A DNA stretch of 64,000 nucleotides from Herpetosiphon gulosus (GTDB taxonomy: Bacteria; Chloroflexota; Chloroflexia; Chloroflexales; Herpetosiphonaceae), in the NCBI RefSeq assembly GCF_039545135.1, contig NZ_BAABRU010000005.1, positions 248,001-312,000 on the forward strand. Reading direction: 5' to 3'. Shown piece after piece: positions 56,517-64,000 of this stretch. The notes under the pieces were generated by a model. The model made no database searches. It was not told where the DNA came from and saw only the letters and a program-made list of their open reading frames with translations. Positions within the stretch are counted from its first letter, which is position 1. Each line of letters opens with the position of its first letter. The translations under genes and the position numbers were made by a program.

Positions 56517-57731
56517 CTAACGGCCACAACCAGCAGGATTTTCGGCTTGGGCATACAGCCGATCAAATTCAGCCAAATAATGGCGAGCCAAATCGGGATC
56601 AGTAATAATCAATAAATTTTCATCGTTATTATTTTCAGCCGCCGCAGTAAAATTATATGAGCCAGTAATCACAATCTTTTCGTCGATTACAATTGTCTTA
56701 TTATGTAAAATATAACAATTAGCGTCACGTAAAACTGGAATTCCAGCATCTTCCAAAATACCAAATTCAGAGCCAAGGCCTTCAGCATTGCGTGACTCCA
56801 TCACGACTTGAACCTCCAAGCCAGCCTCATGACGATCGATCAAGGCTTGGGCGGTATCATCATCGGTAAATGAAAATGCAAGTACATTCACCGATTGCTT
56901 GGCTTTTTTAATATAATTGACGATTTTGGAGCGCGGCTTATCAACTGGTGAAAAATAGGTTTCGATCTGCACTCCACCAGCCAATTTAATTACTGGATTA
57001 GGCGTATTTTTGGGAGCTTTGCCACCCATCTTGCCAGCAAACATATCGAGAAAGCGTTGGCGATAATTGGCAACCAGCTCTGGTATGGTTGAACGAATCA
57101 TATTATTGTTATTACGATAAACATCGTTCACAACCAAATTCATCGAGCCAGTCCAAACAATTGTATCGTCAATTACCACGATTTTGTTGTGCATAAATGC
57201 TGAACGCTCATCCCACGTAATTGGGATTTTGGCTGCTTCCAAACGTCCAGTCGTTTCAGCAACTTCCGGTGAAGCCAAATTTTCATCATCAACCACCAGT
57301 TGAACTTTGACTTTACGCTTTTTGGCACGAATCAAGGCATCGGTCATTAATTCTAAATCAAAATCGAACGATGCAATATAAATTGTGCTTTTGGCTGCAT
57401 CAATATCGGCAATCATCACCGCATCAACCCCGCCTTTACGTCCAGCTGCTTTTTCAGGGTAACTTGGGCGGGTAAAAAACACCTGATACCAGGCTCCTTC
57501 GGCGACATAGGCTTTATCTGGATCAAGCGCCGCGATCACATTATTGGGATCGGCCATTGTTGGTGGATTTGTGGGTGTCGTTGGCCCAGCCACGCTGGTT
57601 GGCTCAACGCTAGTACGGCCCAGCCAACGATCAAAATAGCCCGCCTGATAGGCATAAACCAACCCAGCAATCACCAGGATCACGACAATTTGCCAAGGCT
57701 TGAGCTTCGTGGTCGATGTACTACGCGCCAT
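56517..57731 (-). CDS. Membrane-anchored phospholipase-D-like protein
   Basis: A 404-residue protein with an N-terminal membrane anchor (WQIVVILVIAGLVYAYQAGYF, about 13-33), a Thr/Pro-rich linker, and two PLD domains. Both HKD motifs are complete: HNKIVVIDD (HxKx4D) and HNKTIVIDE, each followed by a G-S-x-N element (TGSMNL, TGSYNF). These proteins cleave or transfer phosphodiester groups; the substrate (phospholipid, cardiolipin or nucleic acid) is not shown. It is the first gene of a pair with the GT4 enzyme. AAAGG lies 7 bases before the ATG. Confidence 0.88.
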   Translation of the reverse strand: MARSTSTTKLKPWQIVVILVIAGLVYAYQAGYFDRWLGRTSVEPTSVAGPTTPTNPPTMADPNNVIAALDPDKAYVAEGAWYQVFFTRPSYPEKAAGRKGGVDAVMIADIDAAKSTIYIASFDFDLELMTDALIRAKKRKVKVQLVVDDENLASPEVAETTGRLEAAKIPITWDERSAFMHNKIVVIDDTIVWTGSMNLVVNDVYRNNNNMIRSTIPELVANYRQRFLDMFAGKMGGKAPKNTPNPVIKLAGGVQIETYFSPVDKPRSKIVNYIKKAKQSVNVLAFSFTDDDTAQALIDRHEAGLEVQVVMESRNAEGLGSEFGILEDAGIPVLRDANCYILHNKTIVIDEKIVITGSYNFTAAAENNNDENLLIITDPDLARHYLAEFDRLYAQAENPAGCGR

Positions 57732-57750
57732 AATCCAGCCTTTCGATATG

Positions 57751-57885
57751 TGGGTAGGGTTTAGGGGCTAGGTTTTAGGGATCAGATTTGTTAGCCACGA
57801 ATTGCACGAATTCCACGAATTATTTAATTTCATCCCTCATCCTTCCCTCTGAACCCTATGTTCTATGCTCTATGCTCTATGTTCT
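57751..57885. repeat. Composite repeat cassette between the PLD gene and the small basic protein gene
   Basis: G-rich words (TAGGGTTTAGGGGCTAGG, 57755-57772), the 9-mer series CACGAATTG-CACGAATTC-CACGAATTA (57796-57822), TTCATCCCTCATCCTTCC (57829-57846) and heptads TATGTTC-TATGCTC-TATGCTC-TATGTTC (57857-57884) occur in a row. The heptads abut the stop codon of the gene at 57885. Confidence 0.85.
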
Positions 57886-58376
57886 TATCCTCGCCAGCCC
57901 CGGCGGCGCTTGATGCGGTGTGAGCGGGGCCGAGCATTTGCCCCTAACATTTGGCCCATGCGATCGAGCTTGGCAGTGATGACGTTTTGTTTGGCGGCTT
58001 GACCAGCCCCATCAAGTACATTTTGACCAAGTTTGGTCATTTGCTCGACCACACTTGGAATTAATTGACTCAGTGCGTTGGCAGCCGCTTGACCAGCTTG
58101 GGCAGCTGGATCGACTGGTTGCGGTGTTTCTGCAACAATTGCTTTATGCGCTTGATTCAACGCTGAGTTAGCTGCCGCCAGAACCTCGTTTACCTCAACA
58201 ATATCATCACGATTCGCTTGACGCGCCGCTTGGAGCACATCGGCCTCAGCCACGCCAGCCTGAAGTTGTTGCTCAGCCCAACGCAATAATGCTTTCGCCG
58301 TCACATCAGTCAAATTGTCGGTCAATCGTTCGTTGTTGGCGAGGCGTTCAAATGCCGCTTGGCGATCAAGGCTCAT
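57885..58376 (-). CDS. Uncharacterised protein following the PASTA kinase
   Basis: A 163-residue soluble protein that I do not recognise. The first 85 residues are helical and rich in Ala, Gln, Asp and Glu (LTDVTAKALLRWAEQQLQAG). Residues 85-145 are Ala/Gln-rich, and the C-terminus is strongly basic (RPRSHRIKRRRGWRG), suggesting nucleic acid or membrane contact. The ATG at 58376 has GGAGG 6 bases upstream. The gene is 43 bases after pknB on the same strand, so it may be a kinase substrate or partner; that is inference from position. The stop adjoins a GAACATA-type repeat. Confidence 0.7.
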   Translation of the reverse strand: MSLDRQAAFERLANNERLTDNLTDVTAKALLRWAEQQLQAGVAEADVLQAARQANRDDIVEVNEVLAAANSALNQAHKAIVAETPQPVDPAAQAGQAAANALSQLIPSVVEQMTKLGQNVLDGAGQAAKQNVITAKLDRMGQMLGANARPRSHRIKRRRGWRG

Positions 58377-58419
58377 TGGAATCCTCCTGTTGATCAATCT
58401 AGCGATCGGCCCAATCTGA

Positions 58420-60228
58420 TTACGGGCGACGCACCCCAAGCACAATTATGCTACCACGTGGAATCAAAGCTCCATTATCGACTGGCTGACCATTGGCGGT
58501 TGCACTCACCACCATATTCGCCGCAATACTATCAAAATTGGGAATCAAATCTGGCCCTTGCTCATCGACAATATCGAGGCGTAGATCGCTGCGCGTTGCC
58601 AAAATCGCCTCAGCCTCAGCCCGTTGGCGACCAATTAGATCAGGGAAAATCACCAGATCGCCGACGCTCACGACTAATTCAATCTCGCTGCCTTGGGCCA
58701 ATTTCAAGCCCGCTGGCGGATTTTGGCGCAAGACAAAGCCCGCCGGAATGGTTTGATCGGGCGTGTCGGTGCGCCGAACTTTAAACCCAGCCCGAACTAA
58801 GGCATCCGAGGCCGCATCAAATTGTTGGCGGGTTACATCAGGAATTTCAACTTGGGCTGGCCCCAAACTCAAGGTAAACGGAATGACCGTGCCTTTGGCG
58901 ACCTTGGTTCCAGCAGCAACATCTTGGCCGATCACGGTTGCGGCTGGGGCGAGATCGTTGCGTGGCTCTTTGCGTTGTTCGCCAAGTTCAAGCGATTTGA
59001 GCAGATCAAGCGCTTCGCTTTCGGTTCTGCCAACCAAATCTGGGACTTCGACCATCTCGGGAGCTGGGGTGGGTTCACCAGTTGGGGTAACTTGGGTCGC
59101 CTTATTACCACCAAATGCTTGACTGATTGAATCCATGACATTGGTAAACATCAGCACATAGACCAAACCGCCAATTCCAACTAATAATAAGGTTGCAATC
59201 ACCCATAAGCCGCAGCCAGACGATTGACGGGCCTGCGGTTGATTCATTGGTACAGGTTGTTGGGCAGCCAAGGGCGGAGCATAATTTTGGCGTGGACGAG
59301 CTTGTGGCGCTGGTTGTTGGCGTGGTGGACGTACCTCGGCAGGCTCTTGGGTTTGTGGCAAACGCCCAGCATTCGCTGAAGGTACGGCCATGGTCGCTTG
59401 GTTGCCACGCTCACGATACAGCCGCAATAACTCGGCAAACGCTCGCGCCGATTGCGGGCGTTGAGCAGGATCTTTCGACATCGCTTGGAGCACAATCGCC
59501 TCAAGCTGCGGTGGAATCGACGGGTTATAGCTGCGCAAAGGCGGCGGTGCTGCTTGGATATGCTGCAAGGCGACTGCCAAGGGCGAATCGCCACTAAACG
59601 GCAAACGTCCGGTCAGCATCTCATAGGTTAGCACGCCCAAGGCATAGACATCGGAAAGCGGAGTTGCCCCCAAACCTTGAGCCTGTTCTGGCGCGAGATA
59701 ATCGGCAGTTCCAAAGGTTGTGCCTGGATCAGTTAATGCCGAGGATTGCTTGCTTTTGGCGATGCCAAAATCGCTCAGCCGGGCATAATCGTTTGCATCA
59801 ATTAAGACATTTTGCGGCTTGACATCACGGTGCACCAAGCCACTATCATGGGCTGCTTGCAAAGCTTCGGCTACTTGGCGCACAATCGCCAAGGTGCGTG
59901 GCACGGGCAAGGGTGCTTGCAACGAAATAATTTCTTTGAGATCGGTACCTTGGACATATTCCATCACAATGTAGTGGAGATCGCCCTCGGCTCCGATATC
60001 ATATACCCGCACAATATTGGGGTGACCCAACTGGGCGGCAGCATCGGCTTCGTGCTTAAAGCGGCGCAAAAATTGCTCGTCACTGGCATATTGGCCATGT
60101 AACACTTTAATTGCAACTGGTCGATTGAGTCGCAAATCGCGCCCAAGATACACCGTTGCCATGCCGCCTTGGCCTAGTTTTCGCTCTAATTGATAGCGAT
60201 TATTGAGAATTCGTGGTTGTTCGCTCAT
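58420..60228 (-). CDS. pknB: PASTA-domain serine/threonine kinase (PknB-like)
   Basis: A 602-residue membrane kinase. The kinase domain (about 12-275) has the glycine loop LGQGGMATVYLG, ATP lysine K41 (VAIKVL), HRDVKPQN, DFGIA and APEQ. A Pro/Gln-rich juxtamembrane linker follows, then one membrane helix (about 345-365). The external part has three PASTA repeats, opening VEVPDLVGR, VEIPDVTRQQ and VIFPDLIGR, which in relatives bind peptidoglycan fragments. It should couple cell-wall state to phosphorylation of cytoplasmic targets. It starts 7 bases after the YprB-like gene with a weak ribosome binding site, so coupling of translation is likely. No partner phosphatase (PstP) is in the window. 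Confidence 0.93.
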   Translation of the reverse strand: MSEQPRILNNRYQLERKLGQGGMATVYLGRDLRLNRPVAIKVLHGQYASDEQFLRRFKHEADAAAQLGHPNIVRVYDIGAEGDLHYIVMEYVQGTDLKEIISLQAPLPVPRTLAIVRQVAEALQAAHDSGLVHRDVKPQNVLIDANDYARLSDFGIAKSKQSSALTDPGTTFGTADYLAPEQAQGLGATPLSDVYALGVLTYEMLTGRLPFSGDSPLAVALQHIQAAPPPLRSYNPSIPPQLEAIVLQAMSKDPAQRPQSARAFAELLRLYRERGNQATMAVPSANAGRLPQTQEPAEVRPPRQQPAPQARPRQNYAPPLAAQQPVPMNQPQARQSSGCGLWVIATLLLVGIGGLVYVLMFTNVMDSISQAFGGNKATQVTPTGEPTPAPEMVEVPDLVGRTESEALDLLKSLELGEQRKEPRNDLAPAATVIGQDVAAGTKVAKGTVIPFTLSLGPAQVEIPDVTRQQFDAASDALVRAGFKVRRTDTPDQTIPAGFVLRQNPPAGLKLAQGSEIELVVSVGDLVIFPDLIGRQRAEAEAILATRSDLRLDIVDEQGPDLIPNFDSIAANMVVSATANGQPVDNGALIPRGSIIVLGVRRP

Positions 60229-60235
60229 CGCCCCA

Positions 60236-60784
60236 CTAATACTCCTCGTCGCTCAATGGCGACAGCAACGATTGCTCGGACGCATGCCAAATCGTAACAT
60301 GCGGGTGCAAATCAGGCTCAGCTAGTTTATGTAAATAACAACGCAAGCGTGGTAGATGAATAATATCGTCGCGATTGTAGCGTAATAATAAATCTAAAGC
60401 AGTTTGATCGTTATAGTTTTCGTAGGCTTGCCACAAGCGCAAAGCGTCACGACCATCAAGTCCATGAGTAGAACGAGCAATCCCGATCTTTTGTTCAACA
60501 ATTTTCAAGCCACCGCGCAGATTTTGCCGCCGACATTCGCGCAACAAATCGCAATGCCCAAATTCTCGCTTCAAATCTGCACCGAGTGCTTTGTAAATAA
60601 TCGGCAGATCAAAACTTGCTCCATTAAAGGTGTAGATCGTTTCGACTCCTGCCAAGGCCGCGTACAAATTAACATCACTAACCCCAGCGCCAACCAGTTG
60701 AACTGTACCACGCCGGGGCAAGTAAATCCCAATCACACTAATCGTGCGCTGCCAGGTTGTTTCAATATCAAGGTATGCGTCCAT
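60236..60784 (-). CDS. YprB-like RNase H-fold nuclease
   Basis: A 182-residue protein with the RNase_H_2 (YprB-type) exonuclease pattern: AYLDIETTW (first DxE), TFNGASFDLPII (third Asp region), GHCDLLRE, and YNRDDIIHLPRL with the late Asp-Asp. This matches the DEDD-type catalytic layout. The protein probably degrades or processes nucleic acid ends, but no substrate is known for the group. The ATG at 60784 lacks a ribosome binding site; a G/C-rich heptad repeat (60792-60824) lies immediately upstream. Confidence 0.82.
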   Translation of the reverse strand: MDAYLDIETTWQRTISVIGIYLPRRGTVQLVGAGVSDVNLYAALAGVETIYTFNGASFDLPIIYKALGADLKREFGHCDLLRECRRQNLRGGLKIVEQKIGIARSTHGLDGRDALRLWQAYENYNDQTALDLLLRYNRDDIIHLPRLRCYLHKLAEPDLHPHVTIWHASEQSLLSPLSDEEY

Positions 60785-60791
60785 AATTTGT

Positions 60792-60930
60792 GAGGGGCCA
60801 GAGGTCAGGGGCTAGGGATTAGGAACGTAGTTAGACTATTGAGATTATAGCAATTCATACCTAGCTAACGTATCATTCAGAGCAAACAATGGATATATTC
60901 TGACCCCTGACCCCTAGCCTCTAATCCCTC
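60792..60930. repeat. Inverted pair of heptad-repeat arms between yprB-like gene and trpE
   Basis: A G-rich arm (GAGGGGCCAGAGGTCAGGGG and on to 60824) and a C-rich arm (CTGACCCCTGACCCCTAGCC, 60899-60929) are roughly complementary and separated by about 75 A/T-rich bases. The first arm directly precedes the yprB-like gene and the second directly follows the trpE stop. Confidence 0.85.
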
Positions 60931-60932
60931 AT

Positions 60933-62450
60933 TTACAACTCCAACATCTCGGCGACGTGCAAGGCTCGAATCAGCGAACCAGCTTTGTTGCGGGTTTCGA
61001 GATCTTCCAATTTAACATCGCTATCGGCAACAATCCCCGCGCCAGCTTGCATATAGGCCACACCATCTTTAATGACCATTGTGCGAATAGTAATCGCTGT
61101 GTCAAGCGATAGCCCGCCAAACGAGACATAACCAACGCAACCACCATATGGCCCGCGTTGAGTTGGCTCTAATTCCGCGATAATTTCCATGGCCCGCACC
61201 TTGGGCGCACCGGTCAGCGTGCCAGCAGGGAAGCAGGCACGTAAGGCATGCAACGGCGAGTAGCGCGAGGTATCCAACGTGCCTTTAACCACCGAAACTA
61301 AGTGCATCACATGCGAATATTTTTCAATTTGCATAAATTTGGGCACGTGGACAGTGCCAGGCAGCGAAACCCGCCCCACATCGTTGCGCCCTAGATCAAC
61401 CAACATCAAATGTTCAGCGCGTTCTTTTTCGTCGGCTAATAATTCAGCCTGCATCCGCGCTTCATCCTCGGCATCACGGCCACGGCGGCGCGTGCCAGCA
61501 ATTGGGTGGGTCTCGATAATCCCATCTTCAACCCGCACCAACATTTCGGGCGATGCCCCAATAATCGCCGCATCAGGCACATTCAAAAAGAACATGTAGG
61601 GCGATGGATTGACCGTGCGCAGCGCTCGATAGACGGCAAATGGCTCGGCATCAGTTTCACGCTGAAAACGCTGTGATAACACCACTTGGAAAATATCGCC
61701 AGCCCGAATATACTCGCGAGCTTTTTCAATTGCGGCGCTAAATTCGCTAAATGATTGATTTGATTGCAACTGTTCGTTGAGTTCGGGCAAACTAGGCGAG
61801 GCGGCACTTGAGCTATAGACTTCGGGCGCTAATGGCCGCACTAATTTTTTGGTCATGGCCTCGATGGCTTGGTTGGCTTCGGCGAATTGAGTTGCCAAAT
61901 CCACTGCAGCATCAAACACCAGCGTGCTCATAATTTTGATCGTATGCCGCACATGGTCGAAAGCCAAAACCGTTTTGACCACCATCCACACGCCATCGGG
62001 AATTTGCAATGGGCGCAGAGTTGGCGCGGGCAAACGTTCAAAGGTACGCACGGTTTCATAGCCTAAAAAGCCGACTGCCCCGCCCGTAAAGCGTGGCAAG
62101 TCGGGTTGAGGCGCTGGATTGGCGCGTTGTGTACCAACCACCAAGCGTTCTAATTGATCAAGCGTCGTCAGATCATCATAGCTGGTGCGTTCACCATTGG
62201 CCGTTTCAATAATACTTTGCTGGCCGAGACCGCGAATAATCAAATGCGGTTCGCAGCCAATAAATGAATAGCGACCAATTTGCTCGCCACCTTCAACACT
62301 TTCAAGCAAGAAACTATAGTGGCCCTGAGCAACCTTCAAGTACGCCGACACTGGCGTTTCCAAATCGGCGACTAACTCACGATAGACTGCACATTGGGTG
62401 TAGCCAGCCGCAGCCCATGCTTGCACTTGTTCAAATGTTGGCGAAGCCAT
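60933..62450 (-). CDS. trpE: Anthranilate synthase component I
   Basis: A 505-residue chorismate-using enzyme, first step of tryptophan synthesis. The N-terminal LLES motif (FLLESVEGGEQIGRYSF), which in relatives contributes to tryptophan feedback binding, is present. The catalytic C-terminal half has FQVVLSQRF, ETHPIAGTRRRGRD, LMLVDLGRNDVGRVS, FPAGTLTGAPKVRAMEII and the closing YMQAGAGIVADSD. The glutaminase subunit trpG is not next to it in this window. GGAG lies 5 bases before the ATG. The flanks on both sides are heptad-repeat arms. Confidence 0.95.
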   Translation of the reverse strand: MASPTFEQVQAWAAAGYTQCAVYRELVADLETPVSAYLKVAQGHYSFLLESVEGGEQIGRYSFIGCEPHLIIRGLGQQSIIETANGERTSYDDLTTLDQLERLVVGTQRANPAPQPDLPRFTGGAVGFLGYETVRTFERLPAPTLRPLQIPDGVWMVVKTVLAFDHVRHTIKIMSTLVFDAAVDLATQFAEANQAIEAMTKKLVRPLAPEVYSSSAASPSLPELNEQLQSNQSFSEFSAAIEKAREYIRAGDIFQVVLSQRFQRETDAEPFAVYRALRTVNPSPYMFFLNVPDAAIIGASPEMLVRVEDGIIETHPIAGTRRRGRDAEDEARMQAELLADEKERAEHLMLVDLGRNDVGRVSLPGTVHVPKFMQIEKYSHVMHLVSVVKGTLDTSRYSPLHALRACFPAGTLTGAPKVRAMEIIAELEPTQRGPYGGCVGYVSFGGLSLDTAITIRTMVIKDGVAYMQAGAGIVADSDVKLEDLETRNKAGSLIRALHVAEMLEL

Positions 62451-62474
62451 GAACGCTCCATAAAAACTATAAGA

Positions 62475-62582
62475 AGAGGGGTCAGGGGTCAGATGCTAGG
62501 GATCAGTCAGAGGAATGTAAAATAAAAGATCAAGCGTAAATCAAGCCAACTCCTGACCCCTAATCCCTAGCCCCTGATCCCT
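62475..62582. repeat. Inverted pair of heptad-repeat arms between trpE and the rrf2 gene
   Basis: A G-rich arm (GAGGGGTCAGGGGTCAGATG, to 62506) and a C-rich arm (CCTGACCCCTAATCCCTAGC, 62552-62581) are nearly complementary, with about 45 bases between. The C-rich arm abuts the stop codon of the rrf2-type gene (TAG shared with the repeat). Confidence 0.85.
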
Positions 62583-63009
62583 AAATATAATACATCGGCG
62601 AATCGAGTTGCTGGTGTTTGCGTTGACAGAGATCGGCGATAGTCATTTCGCTGAGATGGCCTTCGATCACGGCGCGTAATTCGCCCCAAACTTCGCCCAA
62701 CAAACCAGCATCAAACGTATCGAGGCTTGCACCTTCGGGTGTTGGCAACAATGGCCCTTCCAACACCAAAATGGCATCAAGCAAGCTAATTGCTTGTGGC
62801 GGACGGGCCAACTGATGACCACCTTGAGGGCCACGCACGCTGGTAATTAGGCCAGCTTTGCGCAATGCGATTAACAATTGATTGAGATAATTTTCTGAGA
62901 TAGCTTGGCGCTCGGCAATGTCGTGGCTTTGCACTAAACCCTCGCCATAGTGCTGAGCCAAATCAAATAATGCTCGCACGCCATATTCACCTTTGGTTGA
63001 TAATCGCAT
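62581..63009 (-). CDS. Rrf2-family regulator without the Fe-S cysteine cluster
   Basis: A 142-residue regulator. It begins MRLSTKGEYGVRALFDLAQHYG and has the helix-turn-helix ISENYLNQLLIALRKAGLITSVRGPQGGHQLARPP of Rrf2 proteins. In IscR, NsrR and related sensors three cysteines follow in the region after the wing; here that stretch (LEGPLLPTPEGASLDTFDAGLLGEVW) has none, and the only cysteine is late, in IADLCQRK. It is thus probably of the cluster-free CymR-like kind. GAGG is 4 bases before the ATG. Targets unknown; neighbours are trpE and a Cys-rich TPR protein. Confidence 0.88.
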   Translation of the reverse strand: MRLSTKGEYGVRALFDLAQHYGEGLVQSHDIAERQAISENYLNQLLIALRKAGLITSVRGPQGGHQLARPPQAISLLDAILVLEGPLLPTPEGASLDTFDAGLLGEVWGELRAVIEGHLSEMTIADLCQRKHQQLDSPMYYI

Positions 63010-63093
63010 TCTGCCTCATTGCTGCTATATACAATCAATTCAGATAGCCGCCATGCTAGCATTAGGGGCCAGAGAAGTCAAAAGCCAACCTTA

Positions 63094-63609
63094 TTAAATT
63101 GGTCGCCACCACGGGCAACAGTTGGGCATTTGCTCCGATTGAATTGCTTGCTCGGTTTTACATTCAACATAGCCATTAAAAATACAATTGGCACAGCAGC
63201 GCACATGCACATGGCAACGCCAACAAAAGGTCGCACTGGCATACAATTGGGCATCGCAGGCATAACAACAGACTGGCAACTCGGCCAATTGGCTCAAACT
63301 CAATGGCTCGGGCGGGTTCCATGGCGGCAACGGCTCTGGCTCGGCCACAATCGGCTCAAATGGGCCGCGCAAACTGACCAAACCGCGAATCGCTGCATGA
63401 TTATAAGGATTGATCGCTAGCACCCGTTCCAAGCAGGCAATTTGCTGTTCGGGCAGTTCAACCGCGCCACTCAACCAGAGCAAGGCAATTTCGTTATAGG
63501 GTTCTAGGGCTAAAGCTTGGGTTAAATAAACCCGGGCGCTGCGACGGTCGCCAGCATATAACGCCGCCACCGCTGTTTCCAGCAGCGCTGCCGTTTGATT
63601 TGAAGTCAT
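63094..63609 (-). CDS. TPR protein with cysteine-rich C-terminal domain
   Basis: A 171-residue protein. Residues about 5-80 hold two tetratricopeptide-like helical hairpins (AVAALYAGDRRSARVYLTQALALEPYN; LERVLAINPYNHAAIRGLVSL). After a Pro-rich linker the C-terminal 55 residues contain about ten cysteines (PVCCYACDAQLYAS, FCWRCHVHVRCCANCIF, VECKTEQ, NCCPWW), the spacing of a double zinc ribbon or similar metal-binding domain. I do not recognise a named family. It begins 25 bases after selA, so the two may be in one operon. AGAGGGA is 8 bases before the ATG. Confidence 0.72.
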   Translation of the reverse strand: MTSNQTAALLETAVAALYAGDRRSARVYLTQALALEPYNEIALLWLSGAVELPEQQIACLERVLAINPYNHAAIRGLVSLRGPFEPIVAEPEPLPPWNPPEPLSLSQLAELPVCCYACDAQLYASATFCWRCHVHVRCCANCIFNGYVECKTEQAIQSEQMPNCCPWWRPI

Positions 63610-63634
63610 AGCTTGCGTCCCTCTCTATGACAGG

Positions 63635-64000
63635 TTAGGCTGGATCGAGGGCTGCTAACGCCGCCATAAGCACTGCATCCTGCTCAGGTAGCACAGTCCG
63701 CAGATCAAGGATTAGGCGCTGCGCTTGAATTCGGCCAACAATGGGTGGGTCGTTGGCACGAAGTTGTGTGCTCAAAGCTTCAATTGCGCCGTCAAGGGCT
63801 AGCCCTCGGCTTGGTAGGCTTGAGCCAGGCAGCGAACCACCGCCAATGGTAGCATGAGTTGCCACAAGTTGGGCAGCGGGATAGTGCGCCAGCAGCGCTA
63901 TTGCACGTTGCTCAAGTTGCTCAAGCGAACTGGTGACCATGCGCCAGATGGGAATTTCGCTGCTTGCTCGCTGGGTTTCATAGGCCAAGAGCGTTGCGCT
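63635..64000 (-). CDS. selA: L-seryl-tRNA(Sec) selenium transferase, C-terminal part
   Basis: The gene enters from the right edge; 121 codons and the stop are present. The segment IPIWRMVTSSLEQLEQRA, then VATHATIGGGSLPGSSLPSRGLALDG, LRANDPPIVGRI, and LILDLRTVLPEQDAVLMAAL matches the C-terminal domain of SelA, the PLP enzyme that turns Ser-tRNA(Sec) into selenocysteinyl-tRNA. It implies that the organism has the selenocysteine pathway, with selB, selC and selD expected elsewhere; selB would commonly be next. The PLP lysine part lies outside the window, so completeness cannot be judged. Confidence 0.9.
   Translation of the reverse strand, partial: SATLLAYETQRASSEIPIWRMVTSSLEQLEQRAIALLAHYPAAQLVATHATIGGGSLPGSSLPSRGLALDGAIEALSTQLRANDPPIVGRIQAQRLILDLRTVLPEQDAVLMAALAALDPA

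Overview
The window reads as chromosomal DNA of a filamentous member of the Chloroflexota, most likely a Herpetosiphon-like organism. This is inference from gene families and sequence style: roughly balanced base composition, a cobalamin operon with a CobN-type chelatase, bacterial GIDE and DUF4397 proteins, PASTA kinase, RHS protein, and intergenic DNA full of 7-bp and 9-bp tandem repeats. No phage, insertion sequence, transposase or CRISPR array is visible.

Layout. 1-5100: the 5' part of egtB (ergothioneine synthesis), a small HicB-like protein, yccF, a secreted DUF4397 protein and acetyl-CoA synthetase. 5100-20350: hemW, then a cobalamin riboswitch with a terminator and a long cobalamin block. 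The block holds ferredoxin-CobO, ferredoxin-CobN, a methyltransferase, cbiB, btuFCD, cobU, cobD and cobQ, nearly all overlapping or closely spaced. It would import, adenosylate and finish corrinoids. Early corrin-ring genes, cobS, and the CobS/CobT-type partners of CobN are absent here. 20550-22710 (minus strand): a DksA-like gene, rluD and an ECF-type S component. 22870-34530: secreted and envelope proteins (TolB-like lipoprotein, 5'-nucleotidase, M23 protein, GIDE protein, GT39-like enzyme, M48 protease), then a thioesterase, DUF1992 protein and CDF metal exporter.

34580-37020: two identical tRNA-Asp genes with promoter and terminator, a small membrane protein and a NarL-type two-component pair. 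37036-42540: a 1.8 kb-residue RHS protein with four Ig-like repeats and an unrecognised C-terminal tip. 43036-49600: MHS transporter, lipA, and ileS behind a T-box leader; IleRS carries the swapped GXHH signature instead of HXGH. 49800-55020: a kinase-fold protein lacking its catalytic Asp, a PAS-STAS regulator, two alpha/beta hydrolases and a TetR regulator. 55220-64000 (all minus): selA (partial), TPR/Cys-rich protein, Rrf2 regulator, trpE, YprB-like nuclease, PASTA kinase, a small basic protein, PLD protein and a GT4 glycosyltransferase.

The most unusual feature is a modular repeat system. At least a dozen intergenic stretches are built from the same short words: heptads of the GGGGTCA type, heptads of the GAACATA type, 9-mers of the CACGAAGGA type, a TTAACGCAGAG word, a TTCATCCCTCAT word and a TTTTGACTTTTGAC word. 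G-rich and C-rich arms often face each other as inverted pairs. These repeats have also entered genes: about 63 codons inside cobD, and the C-terminal tails of CbiB, the ECF S component and the GT4 enzyme. One word supplies the -35 box of the riboswitch-controlled cobalamin promoter, and a variant supplies that of the ileS T-box promoter.
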